A DNA stretch of 64,000 nucleotides from Leucaena leucocephala (taxonomy: Eukaryota; Streptophyta; Magnoliopsida; Fabales; Fabaceae). A program made the position numbers and the translations under genes. Where the stretch lies: the NCBI GenBank assembly GCA_037074615.1, contig CM073535.1:10765001-10829000 (forward strand), written 5' to 3'. The notes beneath the pieces were generated by a model. That model made no database searches. It was not told where the DNA came from and saw nothing but the letters and a program-made list of their open reading frames with translations. The stretch's first letter is position 1, and the number at the start of each line of letters is the position of its first letter. Positions 11,722 through 24,300 of the stretch are shown in pieces.

Positions 11722-13790
11722 TAGATGACAATTGAATCTAACTCCTCCAATTTGAGGAATTTCACTATGCCAATCCTGTCCAAGGTAAATTTGTAAATCT
11801 CCTGTGTGTTCAAAACCCTAGACGAAATTGTAAAACTAAGTGCTTCCTCTAATCCTGCTTCCATAAAGTGGAGAGTTACCTTACCCAAATATCTTCAGGA
11901 TATGTTCTCAAGAAGAGGTTTGAGCTTGTCTACTTTTGCCTTCTCAACCTTGGGCTTATGTGGTGCATTTTCTATTTCTGGGCCCTTTGGGGGTGTGACC
12001 TACTTTCTCAATTTGATCAGAGGTGTTAGCCACATAATAAACTACCCCAGAGCTTGCTCCAATATTCTGACCTCGTTAGTGGAGTAGGGAACTGGTGTAG
12101 TGCCTGATCGCTTCTTTATGCGTTATATCGTGACCTTGGCATTGCCATTAGGAATTGTTTTCTGGTGAATTGTTGTGGCATCCAGGTACACGGTACCATG
12201 ATTGGAGAATGGTGTAGTCCCTTGGTCTTTCACAATGTAGAGACCACACTTTTCCCCATTGTCCTTAGTGTGCTCAAGGGTAGGGTCAGAACTAGATGGT
12301 TGGGAGACAAACTTCTCCTTAGTAGTGCTACCTTTCCCACTAGTCACCATAAGAGAACCTTAAAAATGTAAACAAAATTAGTTAAGACAAAATACATGTT
12401 AAACATTCCTTGAAAAGAAGTAAATGAATGTGTTTACCTCTAAACTTTGGCCGGGTGTTGGGAAGCCCATTATTATCATGGCTTGCTAGAGCTTGGCATC
12501 CATAAGCTCTTGGACTCTGGCATTCATCTTAGAGCGCATTTTTTCCAACTTCGCTTAATGCTCTTCTTTAAGTTCATCTTGAACATTTTGTAACTCATCT
12601 CAAAGCATGTCTACAAAGGGTACACTTCTTTTTTGAGAGGCAGAGCTAAAAAAGTCTTTGCGTATAACTCCTTTGGGGCCCTCTCACTCGACTTGGGTGG
12701 TTAGGGGTCCTAATAGCTATCTCTAAGATATCCATTCTTAATAGAATTGTACAACATATACAAGTTACCAAGTTAAAATAACTGAAGAGCAAGTAATAAC
12801 ATATAAATTCTTAGTATTTAAATTAGTTACTTACAATCCTCTCAAACACTGTAGCAACCTCTAGAGTGATATATTGTCTCTTCTTCACCTCACAACCTTC
12901 CTTTTTTGTTGGTGTGATGGACATTGGATGCTGATGGATGAAGAAAGGTATAAGGCAGTTTGGTCTGATGCAATTACTTGTTGCACAGCCTCCAACTACT
13001 TTTGCATCATTTTCCTTTTAAGGACACTATACCCCTCGAGACATATAGTGCTGGTACACATTCTTCTTGGCTATTTCTTAAGTCCTCTTACAAATAGCTT
13101 ATGAAAATCAAACAAAGTTAGATTAGTTGATTAAAATGTACATTTCTTACTAACTAAGTTAATTAAAATGTAAATAGCCTATTCCCGCTGTTAATGAAAT
13201 AATGTCCAAGTTTCATCACTAACATTGGGGTATGTGTCCTTCAGATGCTCCCCCATCTTACTACCTCTGAGGTGGTCCTTCACAAGGTTCAACTTAAAGT
13301 TTCTCTACCATTCATCATATTGGTTTAAGATGTGATGCTTCTTGCTTGAAGTGGCGGGAATGTCAAAATTTTGCTATATGGAAGTACACAAAACATATAA
13401 GATGAAGCTGCAATAAGGGACAAAAATCATGAATAACTAAAGTAGATAAGTGGAACATATAATTAGAAATGTACTAAAATATCCTCCCAAATCATATCCT
13501 TGTCATTATGGTTGATCACCTTCTAGTTGGGGTACGCAATACTAATCTTAACATGTACTATATGGCCGATATAGCTGTTAAACGCTGGCTCATTTTGACC
13601 AGTTGCCTTCATTTCAGCATCAAACTCAACCGAAAACCTCGTGGGATTTGACCCCTCATATGTTCTAGAGACCCATTTCATACAAGTTGGGCCTCTTCTT
13701 TTCTTCCCAAATTGACCACAACCTGAACCTATTGAACCTGAACCATCTATACTCTGTTCAATTAACAATAAATAAATTTAAGAATATAAT
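11722..13790 (-). pseudogene. CACTA Ptta/En-Spm transposase (Transposase_24-like)
   Basis: Minus-strand exons contain segments typical of plant CACTA TNP proteins, in order: KKRRGPTCMKWVSRTYEG and SVEFDAEMKATGQNEPAFNS (13560-13710); DIPATSSKKHHILNQYDEW and LVKDHLRGSKMGEHLKDTYP (13210-13370); NVYQHYMSRGYSVLKRKM (about 13000-13080); then a C-terminal region with EKCGLYIVKDQGTTPFSNHG and YLDATTIHQKTIPNGN (12123-12290). At least two tryptophan codons are now TAG (just below 13523, after AYPN, and after the QYDEW segment), and a TAA follows NAKVTI at about 12123. The protein would bind element ends and cut DNA; this copy cannot encode it. Confidence 0.7.
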
Positions 13791-14464
13791 ACAACTAACC
13801 ATCCAAAATAGTGAACTAATCTCTAAAATTATAACTTCATTGAGCCACTTGTTTAGAAATTAAGAACCTCAAAATAGCACACTGTGTTATACTATTTAAA
13901 CCTTAATGGCCCAATAACATACACAAACATATATTCATCTTTGCTATATCCATAAATCAACTATCAATTATCAAACTATCAAACCATCACTTGTTTATAT
14001 CCATATATTCTCCTATGGGTCAGCGTACTATCCAAATAAAGGAAAAGGGCAAATTCATAACTTGAGCTCTACTATCCTAAAGCCTCATTTTGGAGTTTTT
14101 AACACTTATTACAATAGTTCAAACATTTAGGAATATAAATGAACAAAAATCAATTCGATTTTTTAGTAACGAAACACCCAAAACTCCATATTTTATTAAC
14201 TCATTTAGTCTCTTAGATTTAATCCCAATAAAGAACCAGACCACAAAATAATGAAGAAGTTAAACGGTGACTTATAGCTTTGAAGATGAGAATGATGACG
14301 ATAGAAGATACCGATGATGGAGATAGTGAACGACGATGAGAACAATGATGAAGTCACAGAAAACAATTGGAAAATGCCTTTTGTCTAAGTCTGTGGTAGT
14401 AGAGTATAGAACGGGACGACAAGCGGCTGTGTGAAAAGTAAATTTGAAGCTCACCATGAATTAG

Positions 14465-14714
14465 ATTATATGTTATCTTCAAATAGTACATGATCAATGC
14501 TTTTTACGGTGGTTTTTACTAAAACCCGTCATTACATATACTTGTAACGGAAGTTGTTACTAAAACTGAGGTCAAAAGTCTTACATTTACCATATATGAA
14601 GACTTTATAGGGTGATTTTATTAAAATTGATGTTACAAGTATATGTAATGGTAACTTTTAATAAAAATTGCCATAAAAAGCATTGATCCTATACTATTTG
14701 AAGGTAACATATAA
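14465..14714. repeat. 250-bp palindrome inside the CACTA element
   Basis: The left arm from 14465 (TTATATGTTATCTTCAAATA) and the right arm ending at 14714 are near-perfect reverse complements over about 80-100 bp, with the centre near 14590. The arms share the subterminal-type core (TACTAAAACCCGTCATTA and its complement). The palindrome lies about 700 bp beyond the first recognised transposase exon (13523-13768), upstream on the minus strand. It could be a small inserted foldback element or an inverted duplication of subterminal sequence. Confidence 0.8.
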
Positions 14715-15238
14715 TTTTGAATCCAATAAATTAGATACTAAGCTAATATGCCAATGGTATTTAGTAATTTTTTTGCATTATTAATTTATTAGATAAATTA
14801 GATTTCTTGATTAATATTTTTTTCTCAAAATATGCGCACTTTCAATTTACTTCAAAGTATATCATTGCTGAAATCGCGCAACCTATATTTGTTGAGTTTT
14901 GAGAAACCTATATGGCATCATTTGTTGACCATACCAAAATTTTGTGTGATTTGACTTAAGCTAATACCAAACTCGGTATACTACAATAATAGATTTATTC
15001 TTAAGAAAAATGTGTAAACAATTGATCAAAACAAGAATAACTTACTTTAAAAAATATTCTAACTAGTTTGACTATTCCTTGGAAAATATTCTAACAGACC
15101 ATTCTTTACATTTTGTAAGAAATATCATCCTATCTGCCAAATACCAAAAAGTATCAAAAAAAAGTAGATGAAGGAAATGTGTGAAGCCTTTCAATCAGAT
15201 AAAGCAGAGTTGTTTGAGTTTTAAGAGTCATCTGGGTC
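14715..15238. other. Non-coding CACTA interior
   Basis: AT-rich sequence between the palindrome and the inserted LTR. No gene or repeat recognised; possibly the first intron of the CACTA gene. Confidence 0.35.
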
Positions 15239-15289
15239 ATATGTGTTAGATTCCAATATTTTGATGATAATAATTAAGCAAATAATTTA

Positions 15290-16760
15290 AAAAGTATTTT
15301 GATAAAGAATATTTATCGATAAGACATTTATTCGATAAACCTTTCGATAAATGTAAAAGAAATTTGTGAAAAGATTAATCGAATACTTATTCAATAAGTT
15401 TATTGATCGATAAGATGTTCGATAAATAAACTATAAAATAAACTCTGAGTCTTTGTTAGGGGTGTGCATAGACCCAGCTGGGTAGGGCAGCCCCCTGCTT
15501 GGTATCCTGCTCGAAAAATAATAAGCTGTATTTTGTAGCTCAATGCGGCAATGCCTCAGCTTGCCCAGTAAAATCCCTAACTATTTAGGGAAGGCATGGG
15601 ATGGCTTGCATGCTCAAATCGTGATACCCAATTCATATTGTGGGAAAAATATGCAGTTATGAACTTTTAAAATAATACAATATTTATGTCTTCAAGAGTT
15701 AAATAATATCCATAATCTACTAAGAACAAGGCAACAAAAAGATAGTAATTAAAGTTTTGAAGTCCATTGCATATATAAAAAATAGCCTTGAAGTCTAAGT
15801 AGTTTGCAATTACAACTTTGCATTAATCTTCCCAAAGTTCACAATGATGAAGTATCTAAAAAGAATAAAAGAAGCAGTTATAATTTTTAATGTAATCATA
15901 TGATAGTTAGCAAAGTTAAAAATGAAAGAAAGAAATCAATCTATTTATAAAAAATAAAAGGGACATAATATATTTAAGGCAGGGCTAAATAGACAGGGTG
16001 GCATACCTTGCTCGATGCCTTGCCCTGCCCGACCCTACCTAATTATATTTTGGGCCACTATTTTTGGGTTGGGCTGGTCATTTTTTCTCCAAGCTCGGGC
16101 AGGCGCACCGGGCAACTGGGCACCATACACACCCTTAATATTTGTTTCCAAAATAATTTCTCTTCGAAGACTTGTTCGATAAGTTATTTATCGATAAAGT
16201 CTTTGATAAATTTGAAAGTGACTTAGTGAAATTTGTAAAGGCATTTTTCCAAGCAGTTATCGATAAGAATGATAATCAATAACGTACAAAATAGATTTTT
16301 GATAATATTTTTGAAGAAAACTTATTGAAATCCTATTCAATAACTTAATTTATTGATAAAGTTTTTGATAAATAATGAATACTCTGTATGAAAATCTTAG
16401 TAATTTAATGATAACCTATTTGATAAATATAAGGCTTGTTAATCTTTCAAAGACTAATTTATCGATAAGATATTTGATAAGGAAACTTATCGAAGCTCTA
16501 TTAGATAAGAGTAAGAATATCATACTTGTTTCAAAATGTTATTTGAAGTAATTTATATAAGCTATTCGATAAGATAGTTCTTCGAATAAATCTTCGATAA
16601 ATTCGACGTAGAGATTTTAAATTTAGTATGATTCTATATGGCATTTATTGATAAGTTATTTGAGCAAAGCATTTATCGATAAGAGGTCAGTTGTTTTAAA
16701 AATGATTTCATTCAAGTTTTATCGAAGTCTTCTTCGATAAATATTCTTATCGATAAGTTC
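15290..16760. repeat. Dispersed TCGATAA / TTATCGATAAG motif cluster
   Basis: About 14 exact TCGATAA copies, several extended to the palindrome TTATCGATAA, plus degenerate versions (TTGATAA, TCAATAA), are scattered over about 800 bp on both sides of the inserted MITE. Spacing is irregular, so it is not a simple tandem array. It lies in the upstream part of the putative LTR. Confidence 0.75.
15457..16137 (+). mobile_element. Non-autonomous hAT MITE, copy 1
   Basis: Terminal inverted repeats TAGGGGTGTGCATAGACCC (left) and, read inverted, TAAGGGTGTGTATGGTGCCC (right). The flanking octamers GTCTTTGT and ATATTTGT agree at six of eight positions, an aged 8-bp duplication. GC-rich ends (GGGTAGGGCAGCCCCC) enclose an AT-rich core. 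The core and ends are clearly related, in inverted orientation, to the element at 63060-63828. Confidence 0.7.
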
Positions 16761-17645
16761 TTCAATAAATGCTAATAGTTTTTCAATTGATTTTTAACAA
16801 TTAGATTTTGACACAATGGATTTAAACATTGTGTAATTATTCCTATATGTTTCTTATCATTGCCTATTGCACTCACAACATTTGTCTAGCATATTTACAT
16901 TATAGGATTCAAAATGAAGAGGTTGGGGCTAAAGACTAATTGTCATAAAACGCATTAAATGCTATCACCTATTGCCGCCAACAGCCTATCACCAACGGCT
17001 TTGTCTCCGCTTCACTCAATGCTTAATGTCTCTAACGGATATATTTGGAGTTGAAGCTATAAATACATGGTGTAAATGTTGAAGTTAAGACACTCAACAA
17101 CCTACGCAGAGCAATTACAACGAATTCATTCTTATTTTGAGTGTTCAATGTTCATACTCTATTATACTCTGTTTTCATTTAGCATGAATAGAGAATTTTC
17201 TAAGAGAATTTATTGTACTTTAATGCTTAGCATATCTTCTTTGTGTAAGAGATTCATTAATTATCATTCTTATTCTAAGTTGATCAAAAGTATGGGACTC
17301 TTGAGTGGTGACTATTCTTACGGGTTGTAAGGGGGAGTGAGAGAGAATTCTCGTAGTAAATGTACTATAAGGCACCAAGAGCTTGTCGTTAAATCTTGGA
17401 AGATATAGTTGAAAAATCTCAGAGTTATATGAGGACTTAACGTTATCCAAGTGGTTGGACCAAACCAAGATAAATCTCTGCGTTTGCTTCTTCTTCAAAC
17501 TTCTCTTAGTGAAATCCTTCTTAACTTATCTATTTTTATTTCCTAAGAAGTTTTAATTTTTCTAATATCACCCAATTCACCTCCCTTCTTGGGTATATAT
17601 GTCCTTCTAAGAATCTAAAGGGTGGTGGAAGTGTCGCTGGTTAAG

Positions 17646-17885
17646 TTAGCGGTGGAGATCAGAACAGAGACTATCAAACTTTTCTTGAAGGTTCTCTACC
17701 TGAAGAGAGAGCTCTTCAACCGAGTTCTTCAAACTATCCATTCGGTTTATCAATTCTTCTAGACATTTGAGGAGATTTAGAAATGGCAAAGCAGGCATCG
17801 GGTCAGAGAGAGGATGTTTGTCCTCAAAATCATAACGAGATCTTTTATGTGAATGAGAATGAGAAAAGCCTGAAAAGGATGCCAT
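17646..17885 (-). CDS. Possible first exon of the CACTA gene (coiled coil)
   Basis: A 79-codon frame starts MASFSGFSHSHSHKRSRYDF and continues into a leucine-rich heptad-like stretch (LEELINRMDSLKNSVEELSL) predicted to form a coiled coil. It lies about 450 bp inside the right end of the CACTA element on the same strand as the transposase, where a first exon would be expected. No partner exon joins it visibly because the solo LTR lies between. It may instead be unrelated. Confidence 0.4.
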   Translation of the reverse strand: MASFSGFSHSHSHKRSRYDFEDKHPLSDPMPALPFLNLLKCLEELINRMDSLKNSVEELSLQVENLQEKFDSLCSDLHR

Positions 17886-18126
17886 TTAAAGAAAAATGAA
17901 AAAGATAGTAAGACAAAGATGGTGATAACAAGAGGAAATAGATTAGGGAAAATAAGTGTAACAAAAAGTATAATAGAAGAGTATTTAAGATTGAGAAAAA
18001 TACGATTTGTAAGAGGTATCTATTGGCCTTCCCTCATGATGCCTAAAAACGTTGGGAACCAAAGAAATAAGAGACGTACAATTTCTTTATGCAGTAGTAC
18101 ATGAAGAGACAAAAGCGGAAAGACAT

Positions 18127-18338
18127 GATGATTGACTTATAACAGCGGTTTTTATAAAAAACGCAATTATAAGTCTTGGTTGTCACTTTTAATTTTTTTT
18201 ATAAAATATGAATTTATTTATGAATATGCCACAACCTTTTTTTTTATAAGATTTACACTTTTAATTGTCATGAAATAGCGCCGTAATAAATACTTTTTCT
18301 AATAGCGTAATGTTTTCTAACATAAAATTTTAATAGTG
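18127..18338. repeat. CACTA right subterminal region
   Basis: Contains AACAGCGGTTTTTATAAAAA, ATTGTCATGAAATAGCGCCG and TTTTTCTAATAGCGTAATG, inverted relatives of the left-end repeats, and closes with TAGTG at 18334-18338. Confidence 0.6.
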
Positions 18339-20689
18339 TTGGTCCTCATTTAGCAGTTTTAATAGTAAAACGCTGAAGTTAAAGAACGAATAAAAAGAAA
18401 AAAAAGCTCGGGACTTTATTCAAAACTAAATGAATTATAAGGATCTTCATATTAACTTTCCCTAAAAAATATGAATTTTCTTTGTTTTTAATCTAACTTA
18501 TTTATTGCATGCATACATATATCTTCTCAAAAACTATTCGTAATTTGTGTTTTCTTTGTCTTCAAATTTATTAGGCCTTTTATTTCCTAATCCTTGTGTT
18601 TCTTTATCTTAGTTCAGTGAAGTAGTTCATCCGTTTATTCACTAATCCCTCCTTTTTTTATGTTTCTTCCCCATCTTATCTTGGCCCTGTTTCTTCTCCT
18701 TCTTATTTTTGAGTTTCTACTTTTTGAGCACGAATCTGATGCAAGAGAAGACTTGCTATTTTCATTTGGTATTTGTCTTTCTTGCTTCGAAACGATTTCT
18801 TTTTCTTCTTCTACATAGTTTTAGATCTCTTAATCATCAAACCATTGATCCTCCACGCCTTCAACGAATTTTGGATCTCCATGTCAACAACAACTGCACC
18901 AAATTCTCGAGCCTTAATTCCTAGATCTGTTTTTTTATATCTCTTCATCTTCGAACCATGCCATCAATCATTTTCAAATCTTTTCTTTGTTTCCCTCTAT
19001 ATCTTTGATTTGTGTTGCTTTTTATATGCATTTGTGCTAGATGTTGAACGACAATGAACATTGGCGAAGGAAGGGGTTTTTTAACTAGGGGTAAAAAAGT
19101 CTTTACACAATTCCATTGCCCTGCTTTAAATAACATACAAAACACTACCCAATAATTAATAGTACACGGCATTTTCATTGCATTGCCCGCAATTGAACTA
19201 GACGGTCCCTAAATCCTTGATGGCATAAGGCAAATTACGTGGCATATTACTTTGATGATTAAGGGGATTAAGTGAATCCATCATATTACGCCCACATAGT
19301 CTATTAGGAAGATTAAGTGGTCCAATCAAATTGATGCTACAGGACTTATATATATATTGATTTATAAATATATATATTGATGATTTGTTATATTATACCA
19401 CTCTAATTCTTATTTTAAACACATTTTTAAAAGGAATAAGCCATATTTATTATAAGTCACTAAATAGGATATTAATTTCTTTTAAAATTGCATATATTTA
19501 AAATTTGACGCAATTTTTTGGTTCCTTAAGATGTAATTCATGATTTTTATTTTTTTTTTAATTTTCAACCAAATTTAACTACTTAACCACTTCTCCTTAA
19601 TTCTAGTAAAAGTGTTAGAGGTATCTTATGATAAAAACTAGAGTTATATTATTATATTTTCTATTGGCTTTATTCAATTGTATCAGTTTAAATTACATTT
19701 TTGAGACTTTATTAATTATTTCCCTTCTTGTTCTCTGTTATTTGCCCATACTAATTAAAAGCTGAGTATTCATTATTAACTAAAGAATAATCTATTATCC
19801 AGACACTTCCATAAAGGAGTTCATATGGAAGAATTAATCAGTACCAGGACTAACATTACTCACCAAATGTTTGCGAGCCTCACTCTTTTGAATTTACAAC
19901 TCTGACCTAATAACATCAAGATCCAAGCCATTACCAACCGCCAATTGTGTCTAAAAGTCCTTTATCTATATTCTTACTAATCCTATTCATTTATCTACCA
20001 TAACAAAAAATGGTATCGTTGATACATAATGTTTCTCATACGTTTGTTAAAGTTGTCCTTTTTTTGTGTGTAGATTCTTTAACAATTCTATTGGCACATT
20101 AACTTATTGTACCATATAAAACTTAATATCAATGTCCAAAAAATTTGGCCGCATTAATTAGGAAAAATTACTGGGAACAAAGAGGTTTAATTTCAAAACC
20201 TTATGCACACAAGAGACAAAACAATAAAATTAATCCAAATCATTATTGGACAAATTTAGTTCGTCCGACTCAGCCATATGTCTTATCAGGCTGATAGAAA
20301 TTCATAATGACCCCAAAATAATATTAAATAAAGGTTATTAATATATGGACCAATCATTAATTGGATGAGAAAAAAAAGTCTGATATTTGACATTTCGATC
20401 ACTTCTGCACATGAAATCCAGACTTGCATACATGTTCGGAGTTCGAACAATGGAATGATCCAGCATGAGTTAAAGTCCAGACAAAAACCCATTCAAATAT
20501 TTATTTCAGGAAATAGATAATATAAAAATATAAAAAATGTTCAACTAAAGTTAAATTAATACCATTTTCGAAAATCAATATATCCATATAGAATTAAAAC
20601 TAAACAAGCTACTACTTCTCTTGTTTCTCTTGTTTCAAAATATTATCCCCACCTATTTCAGAAGTGGCAAAATATAGTGATTCATTAAT
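18339..20689. other. Intergenic stretch
   Basis: No gene recognised. A pyrimidine-rich stretch at about 18580-18810 contains only short frames without recognisable protein character. The rest is AT-rich. Confidence 0.45.
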
Positions 20690-21006
20690 TATAAGAAAAT
20701 TAACATACAATTCTCTATAATTTCGTCTAATTTTAATAAGTCCATAAAGTTTTTTTTTCTTTTTATCAAGTCTAATATTTTTACTTAATTTTTAATTAAG
20801 TCCTCATAGTTTCAAGTGACTGATAAAAGAAAAAAAATAAAGATGTTATTAAAAAATAGATGAAATTATAAGAAACTAGTAAAAAGAAAAAAAAAATTCA
20901 AAGACTTGATTAAAATTAAGAGAAATTATAAAGACATGATAAAAAAAATATAAGAATCTTATTAAAAATCATATAAAACTATAGGGACATGCAGATTAAT
21001 TCTCTC
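20690..21006. mobile_element. Foldback MITE-like repeat
   Basis: The left arm (AATTCTCTATAATTTCGTCT, TTTTAATAAGTCCATAAAG) is complemented by the right arm (ATTAAGAGAAATTATAAAGA, CTATAGGGACATGCAGATTA), so the stretch can fold on itself. Interior runs of A and T with the repeated word AAGTC support one degenerate inverted repeat. Ends and target duplication are not resolved. It lies just downstream (3') of the host gene. Confidence 0.5.
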
Positions 21007-21155
21007 CAAAGACATTAATTTCATTCCACTGTATTTCCCATTCAATCCACATACTTTACACGGCCAATGAAAGGTGAGCACAGACGTTCAAAAATCAGTC
21101 AAAAACGAGATTGAAACAGAGATGAGAAGAGAACAACATGAACAATCAGAGATCT

Positions 21156-21314
21156 TCACCTTCCTCTTCCTCTACCTCTGCCCCTCCCTCTCCCTCTTCC
21201 TCTTCCCCTTCCTCCTCCGTATCCCATGTGATGGCTGCTAGCATCTCTTTCATAATTGAACATACTCATTCTAATATCTTCTGCATTAGCTTCATGATGA
21301 TAACCCCTCTGTAC
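21156..21314 (-). CDS. Exon 6 of the TDRD3-like gene (RG tail)
   Basis: After the acceptor CTTGTTTAG the frame reads VQRGYHHEANAEDI and MSMFNYERDASSHHMGYGG, then about nine Arg-Gly units, and stops with TGA at 21156-21158. It is 53 codons including the stop and continues exon 5 in phase 0. Arg-Gly tails in this family are thought to bind RNA and to be methylated on arginine. The complementary plus strand gives a misleading serine/proline ORF. Confidence 0.88.
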   Translation of the reverse strand, partial: VQRGYHHEANAEDIRMSMFNYERDASSHHMGYGGGRGRGRGRGRGRGRGRGR

Positions 21315-24300
21315 CTAAACAAGTTGCACAACGGATATTGGAAGAAGCATAGAAAATTTCAGAGAAGTGAAGGACATACAAGATAAATCGTGGCTCAGGG
21401 TACAGGGCTCCTTCTAAGTAAGGTCTAGGGGGCGAGAACAAATGTACGCAACCTTACCCCATAATTGGAGAGACTATTTTTAGGATTTGAATCTATGACG
21501 TTTAAATCGCATGGAAGCAACCTTGTGTTGCTCTGAGATTCACCCTCTAAGGATATACAAGATAATGCAACAAAATTAGGGGAAACTACGATGCTGACCT
21601 GAGAATCGTCCACGTTTAATTGATTCTGAAGCTGCCAAGCAAGATTTTCATCTTGACTAGTATCAGGAATCTTCTCTGTCATAGGATGCTTTGCTTGAAG
21701 TTTTCTATTTTCATATTCTTCCAGAGTAAAAACAGTTGGATCTTCTTGCTTTTCCTTGCCCCTATATTTCCGACCCCTGCGGAACTGATGCTCCTGATTT
21801 GGTTGACTCAGTTTCTTAAGTAATTTCTGGGCAGCTGCTTGGTTTTGAATGGGAGCAGATTCCACAACTATATGAAAGAAGAATAATGAGATCATAGTCT
21901 TACAACAGGATAAAAGAATTATATAAAAAAATCAATCATCAAGACAACAAGGGATTTTTAAACAAAAAAGAATTAAAAAAGGGGATCTAAGCCAATCATA
22001 CCACTTAGATACAGTAACAGAAGAAATGAATTATCAATAATAAAAATAAAAAGGGATCAAAGCCAAACCCACAACTTGAGTCAGATAGTAACCCTTTAGC
22101 ACTTTATATAATTTAAAGTATGCTTGTAATTATACTTTTATATGATTCGAATAATAAAAATGAAAAGGGATTGAAGCCAATCCTGCGACTTAAGTTAGCT
22201 AGTAAGCCTTTGGCATTTCATATAATTTAAAGTATTCTTATAATTCAATTTTTACATCGTTCGAATAATTTGAATAATTGTCTGATGAACAGTTCATTAT
22301 CAATGACTATTTGTAACAACATGGATGCCAAGAGAAGTAGAAAGTCTCAGGATATTCAATCTGCCGATAGCTGGCAGAAAAGAAAAACTGCCAACTTTGA
22401 GTAGCAAAATACATATAAACCACAACTCATTTAGTCCATCCGCCAATTATATCAACTCTACCTAGTCAATCAAAAGGAATGACTTCATGGACTGGTTTAT
22501 ATCGAGTCCAGCTTCCTGATAGGCATTTACTGAGAATATATCCTGATAGTCAATCAAAAGGAACTCCGCCTACGCATGTAGCCGGTCCCAAGCCCGGGTA
22601 AAAGAGGAGGGTTGTGTTAGGCCCCGACAGCCAACGTAAAACTTGTCAAATCTTATGAACATGAACATACGAAGAAATTGCGCTAATACTAGGTCATTGC
22701 CTGTAAGTAATGCGCTGTATGGCTCGAGTACAGTGAGAAGTGAGCAAGGGCCGCTGCATCGTCGCCCGGATGTAGTGTTAGATGAGTAAGGGCTACCGCT
22801 CTGTTATGGACGGAGGCGGCTGAAGAAGCTAGTTCAGGAGAGAAATATCAGATTTAGTCCTTGGAATATTGGAACTATGACCAGAAAAGCGTGGGAAGTG
22901 GTGGGTGAAATGGTAAAGCGAAAGATTAACATATTGTGCCTTCAGGAAACTAAATGGATTGGAGAAAAATCTCGAAAAATCAACGAGTTCAAATTTTGGT
23001 ACACAGGTAAAATAGGTACGAGGAATGGTGTTGGTATCATTGTGGATAAAGAGTGGAAGAAGAATGTAGTGGATGTTAAAAGGATTGATGACAGAATTAT
23101 ATCTTTAAGAATAATTGTTGGTAGGGATACAATCAACGTTATTAGTGCTTATGCACCTCAAGTGGGAACAGAAGCACATCTTAAGGAAAAGTTTTGGGAA
23201 GATTTGGGGGGGCTGATTCAGAGCTTACCACTTACTGAAAAGATTTTTATTGGTGGGGACCTTAATGGTCATATTGGTAAGGAAGCAGGGCAATATGCAG
23301 GGGCTCATGGTAGTTTTGGTTTTGGAGAAATTAATAATGAAGGGCAATCTATCCTTGAGTTTTCTTTAGCTTACAACCTTAAGATTGTTAACATGTGCTT
23401 TAAGAAGCGGGAGGAGCACTTGATCACATACAATAGTGGGGTCCATAAGTCACAGATCGATTTCTTTTTGGTAAGGAGCCATGACGGAAGACTTTGTACA
23501 AATTGTAAAGTGATTCCAGGGGATGGAGTGACAACCCAACATAGGTTAATGGTCCTTGACGTGCGTACTAAGTGTAGAAAGAAAAAGTGATGACAAGTTT
23601 TAAACACAAGAGTCAAGTGGTGGCAGCTAAAGGGGGAGAAGAGAGAAACTTTTAAAAGAACTATGTTAAATGAAAGGATTTGGGAGCCCCAGGAAAATGC
23701 TAATATCATGTGGAAAGAAATGGCTGAGAAGGTTCGAGCGGTTGTTAAAGAAATTTTGGGAGAATCTAAAGGTTTTTGTCAACGAGATAAGGAGACTTGG
23801 TGGTGGAACGAGGACGTATAAGCGAAAGTTAAGTTCAAGAGAGACTGTTTCAAAGCTATACACTTATGTAATAATACCGAAAATTGGAAAAAATATCGTT
23901 TAGCTAAGAAGGAAACTAAGAAGGTGATGAATGCAGCTCGTTTTAAGGCTTTTGAGGAATTTTATAAGGAATTAGAGACAAAGTCGGGAGAACGAAAGAT
24001 TTATAAGCTTGCAAGAGACAGGGAAAGGAAATCGAGGGATTTGGATCAAGTACGATGTATTAAGAATGAAGAAGGCAATGTTTTGGTTGCAGATAGTGAT
24101 ATTAAAGAACGATGGGAGACCTATTTTTATAAATTGTTTAATGACGAGGGAGGAGGGTCGAGTTATGAGTTAGAAGATTTAACAGGAGAAGTTGACCCAA
24201 ATTTGGCTTTCTACCGTAGAATCCGTGTTGACGAGGTTAAAGAGGCACTTAAGAAAATGGAAAATGGTAAAGCTGTTGGACCTGATGGTATTCCTATTGA

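Larger units (their letters stand above)
15244..17596 (+). repeat. Probable solo LTR, SIRE/Maximus-type copia
   Basis: It starts TGTTAGATTCCAATATTTTG and ends near ACCCAATTCACCTCCCTTCT, a pair of signatures I associate with long LTRs of SIRE/Maximus copia elements. A TATA-like CTATAAATAC lies at about 17058, in the usual place upstream of the R region. ATATG occurs directly before 15244 and after 17596, fitting a 5-bp duplication, though the right end is not a clean CA. No internal retroelement domains or partner LTR are nearby, so it is read as a solo LTR. It carries an hAT MITE at 15457-16137. Confidence 0.5.
9482..18338 (-). mobile_element. Decayed CACTA (En/Spm) transposon
   Basis: The left end begins CACTACTAAAAAAAAG. 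The right end, read on the minus strand, begins CACTATTAAAATTTT, so 10 of the first 11 bases agree. The flanking triplets are TAG and TTG, an imperfect 3-bp duplication. Both subterminal regions carry short repeats with a core like ACCGCCATTA in both orientations, typical of CACTA ends. The coding remains all run on the minus strand: a possible first exon near the right end, a Ptta/En-Spm transposase segment (about 11700-13790) and an Ulp1-like peptidase segment at the 3' end. Nonsense changes make it non-functional. Later insertions enlarge it. Confidence 0.75.

Noticed and set aside
18709..19178. Overlapping small ORFs in a CT-rich stretch
   Set aside because: Frames overlap on both strands without conserved segments; no splice-linked partner exons.
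21138..21386. Plus-strand serine/proline-rich ORF
   Set aside because: It is the complement of the RG-rich exon 6 of the host gene; the serine and proline codons are the reverse of the Arg-Gly codons.
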